Shown: in pieces, positions 62,114 through 64,000 of the stretch
Layout of the letters: each line of letters opens with the position of its first letter
Numbering within the stretch: the stretch's first letter is position 1
Source of the DNA: Microbacterium sp. XT11
GTDB taxonomy: Bacteria; Actinomycetota; Actinomycetes; Actinomycetales; Microbacteriaceae
Length of the DNA stretch: 64,000 nt
Assembly: GCF_001513675.1 (NCBI RefSeq)
Contig: NZ_CP013859.1
Coordinates: 1,303,081 to 1,367,080, forward strand
Reading direction: 5' to 3'
Notes under the pieces: model-generated
What the model saw: the letters and a program-made list of their open reading frames with translations, nothing else
Database searches by the model: none
Told to the model about the DNA's origin: nothing
Position numbers and translations under genes: made by a program

Positions 62114-62946
62114 GCGCTCTGAAGGACGTCGCCGCGTACGAGGAGTCCGTGCTCGCCGGTTCGGCGCGACTGCGGGGTATCCATGCGGATGCTGTGAGGC
62201 GCGGCCGTGCCGCGGTGTCGGCGGCGGAGGCCGAGGCCGGAACGGATCACGACGCGCTCGATGACCGGCTCGACGCCCTTTACGCCGACGTGCTCGACGA
62301 CTACGCGGCCCGCGCGAGTCAGGAGATTTCCGAGGAACAGGAGCAAGCGTGGCTCCGCGCGATCGCGGATCTGCAGGGTCATGCCTGGTCCCGGCTGCTG
62401 ACCGCGCATGGCGTACTGGGGGCGGCACGGCTGCTGATGAGCCTGGACGGGGTGCGCGGCACAGGGGCACGGAAGGCCGAGCCGGACAGGCGTCTTGCCG
62501 CCGCGGCGCGGACGTGCGTGTGCGGATATGCGACGGACGGGACGATGCCGCGTTGGCTGTGCCAGGCGTGCTCGCACGCGCTGAGCGCGGCGTGGGTGGA
62601 CGAGGAGGGCAGGCTTCTGCGGAGGGCTCCGGGGCTTCAGGCCGAGGTCGCGGGCATCCTCGACGCCGTCGGCTCCGAGATCAGCGCAGCGCGTGCGCTG
62701 GGTACGGAGGATTCGTACACCGTGGAGGAAGCCGCGCTGTCCGGTGCGCGCCGCCGACTGGCACGTGCGAACAGGCGTCACCGCGACGAGGTCTCACGCC
62801 TGGATCTCACCCGGTGGCGCGAACTCGCGGGGCTCGTGCGGCGTTCGTCGATGCCGACCATGAGGTCGGAGGCGCGGCGGGCCCGCCGCCGCCTCGGCAT
62901 GGCGGAACTGTCCCGGCTCGCGCTCCGCGGCAGCGGTGGGAGATAG
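62110..62946 (+). CDS. Helical protein with Cys4 zinc-ribbon-like motif
   Basis: A 278-aa, very Ala/Arg-rich helical protein without membrane segments. A compact CVCGYATDG...WLCQAC motif (about residues 136-156) could bind zinc. The C-terminal 60 residues are strongly basic (RRSSMPTMRSEARRARRRLG). It occupies the place held by the four-helix membrane protein in cassette 2 but shows no similarity to it. ATG 62110 overlaps the upstream stop. Could bind nucleic acid or be a cassette-specific adaptor; function unknown. Confidence 0.7.
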   Translation: MSALKDVAAYEESVLAGSARLRGIHADAVRRGRAAVSAAEAEAGTDHDALDDRLDALYADVLDDYAARASQEISEEQEQAWLRAIADLQGHAWSRLLTAHGVLGAARLLMSLDGVRGTGARKAEPDRRLAAAARTCVCGYATDGTMPRWLCQACSHALSAAWVDEEGRLLRRAPGLQAEVAGILDAVGSEISAARALGTEDSYTVEEAALSGARRRLARANRRHRDEVSRLDLTRWRELAGLVRRSSMPTMRSEARRARRRLGMAELSRLALRGSGGR

Positions 62947-62959
62947 GCGAGGGAGCGAC

Positions 62960-63613
62960 ATGGGGGCGATGAACGATCTCGGGGTCGAACTGCGGTTCGG
63001 CATCCCGGCTTTCCGGCTCGCGCTGCCCCCGGGCTGGGTGCGGCACGTGCCGACCAACGCGGCGCAGGACGACGACGTGAAGCGCGCGAGCGCGATCTTC
63101 AAGCACGCGAACCGGCCGGATCTGGACGCGGAGTTCCGCACCCTGATGGCGCAGACGACTCAGGCGATGGCGCGAACCAAGGTCTTCGAGATCTATCGGC
63201 AGGAGCAGGTCGAGATGGACGACCTGCTGCCGATGTCGATCACGGCGTCGGCGTTGAGCGGTACGGACGGCGAGAACCTCGACGGGTGGGTGGCTGATGC
63301 ATTCCGGACGAAGGGCGCCGAGTTTCTCGATGACGCACGGCACATCGTGCGCTGGAGTTCCGAACCTGCCCGCCCCTCGGGCGCCCGCCGGATCGAGGGA
63401 GTGGGCGGACGCACCCTGACCTACCTGATCCCTGTTCCGGGCACGCAACGCCGCAAAGCGCTGGTCTTCACGACGACGATCGTCATCCCTGACGGCGAGG
63501 TCTTGCCCACTGAGCTGGTGGACGCCATGGAGCTGCTCAGCGATGCCATGATCTCCACGTTCACCTGGGAGCAGCTGGCGGAGGAGCCGGCCGTCGCCGA
63601 GGCTGACGCGTAG
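62960..63613 (+). CDS. PPGW-motif protein, unknown function, cassette 3
   Basis: A 217-aa soluble protein: ALPPGWVRHVP, ANRPDLDAEFRTLM, LTYLIPVPGTQRRKALVF and C-terminal LLSDAMISTFTWEQ. Same family as 56193. ATG 62960 is chosen over GTG 62936 because AGGGAG lies 5-10 bases upstream and it begins after the preceding stop. Last gene of cassette 3. Confidence 0.75.
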   Translation: MGAMNDLGVELRFGIPAFRLALPPGWVRHVPTNAAQDDDVKRASAIFKHANRPDLDAEFRTLMAQTTQAMARTKVFEIYRQEQVEMDDLLPMSITASALSGTDGENLDGWVADAFRTKGAEFLDDARHIVRWSSEPARPSGARRIEGVGGRTLTYLIPVPGTQRRKALVFTTTIVIPDGEVLPTELVDAMELLSDAMISTFTWEQLAEEPAVAEADA

Positions 63614-63693
63614 TCGTCCTCATCGACGGTCGTGTTCGCTACGGTGTTGTCACGGGCGCCGGGCTATCGATGCGGCGACCGGTGCAAGGGGGG

Positions 63694-64000
63694 ATGTCCG
63701 ACGTCGAGGTCGACAAGGCGGCACTGGAAGGTGCCATCGTCAACATCAGGTCCGCCATGGGTGACTACGCCGTCTACGCGAACGACATCGGGGCGCGCGA
63801 CACGGGGGGCAACCCGGTCGGCCGCACCGCCCTCCGCGTCATGCTGGAGAACGCGCTCGGCCAGGCGAGCCTCGAGGCGCGCTCCCACCACGCGACCAGC
63901 ATCGGGATCGATGACCGGCTGACGGAGATCAACGACTCGTTCACGGAGCTCGACGTCTCGATGGGGGCGGGCTGGGGCGGTGATTATGTCTCTGACTTCT
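63694..64000 (+). CDS. Partial small helical ESX-like protein, second family, copy 2
   Basis: The frame from ATG 63694 (MSDVEVDKAALEGAIVNIR) stays open to the window end for 102 codons. GGGGGG precedes the start. Its region DRLTEINDSFTELDVSM aligns with the end of the 98-aa protein at 56929, and both follow a PPGW gene. The sequence ends GWGGDYVSDF, so it extends beyond the window and may be longer than its paralogue. A hydrolase-type effector gene might follow outside the window. Confidence 0.65.
   Translation, partial: MSDVEVDKAALEGAIVNIRSAMGDYAVYANDIGARDTGGNPVGRTALRVMLENALGQASLEARSHHATSIGIDDRLTEINDSFTELDVSMGAGWGGDYVSDF

Noticed and set aside
1..64000. tRNA, rRNA, riboswitch, transposase or integrase genes
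   Set aside because: None recognised on either strand by inspection, so mobility of the island is argued only from repeats and decay.

Overview
The window reads as chromosomal DNA of a high-GC actinobacterium. Gene packing, four-base ATGA/GTGA overlaps, GTG starts and the frequent GGATGCC/GGCATCC words suggest Microbacteriaceae, probably Microbacterium or a relative; this assignment is an inference. No rRNA, tRNA, CRISPR array, insertion sequence or prophage was recognised.

Layout. (1) 1-1837: the edge of a leftward gene, a zinc alcohol dehydrogenase and 3-methyladenine DNA glycosylase I. (2) 1988-17267: one tightly coupled operon: membrane Ser/Thr kinase, giant Ig/FN3 surface protein, MoxR ATPase, DUF58 protein, transglutaminase-like membrane protein, membrane-FHA protein, PP2C phosphatase and a small membrane protein with TVV repeats. 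The order matches the kinase/FN3/AAA/DUF58/transglutaminase/PrpC (PFNA) cluster known from Bifidobacterium. (3) 17418-41746: a second, larger version with two tandem giant Ig/FN3 proteins, MoxR, DUF58, transglutaminase-like, RDD-FHA, PP2C, FHA, kinase, FHA plus putative helix-turn-helix, and another RDD-FHA protein. (4) 41790-46301: a three-ATPase FtsK/SpoIIIE protein of the EccC/EssC type with an N-terminal FHA domain, the motor of a type VII-like secretion system. (5) 46403 to the end: repeated small cassettes. A cassette holds a helical protein of about 110 aa with a W-[N/D]-D-x-R motif, a 416-442 aa LXG-like protein with a glycine-rich hydrophobic core, a protein of about 200 aa, a polytopic or zinc-ribbon protein, and a protein with an N-terminal PPGW motif. 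Two near-identical WXG100-like genes and a second small helical family (98 aa), once paired with an alpha/beta hydrolase, are interspersed. The first cassette (46403-50107) is visibly decayed by deletion and fusion and is followed by three tandem paralogues of a four-helix membrane protein.

How the parts may work together. Two kinases, two PP2C phosphatases, five FHA proteins plus the FHA of the secretion ATPase, and a TVV-repeat protein resemble a phospho-threonine switch controlling a secretion machine, as the PpkA/PppA/Fha pathway does for type VI secretion. The giant envelope proteins and MoxR/DUF58/transglutaminase sets could be the envelope-spanning or assembly part. No EccB, EccD, EccE, mycosin, EsaA, EssA or EssB homologue is recognisable here.

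Regulation. Eight copies of a palindrome with core GATGGGGAG-NN-[CG]T[CG]CCCATC stand before the two tandem giant genes and before the cassette and WXG100 transcription units. In seven of them a TANNNT -10 box lies 21-22 bases after the core and no -35 box is visible, which suggests one dedicated activator for the region. The strongest candidate systems for a second look are this regulon and the cassettes it drives.
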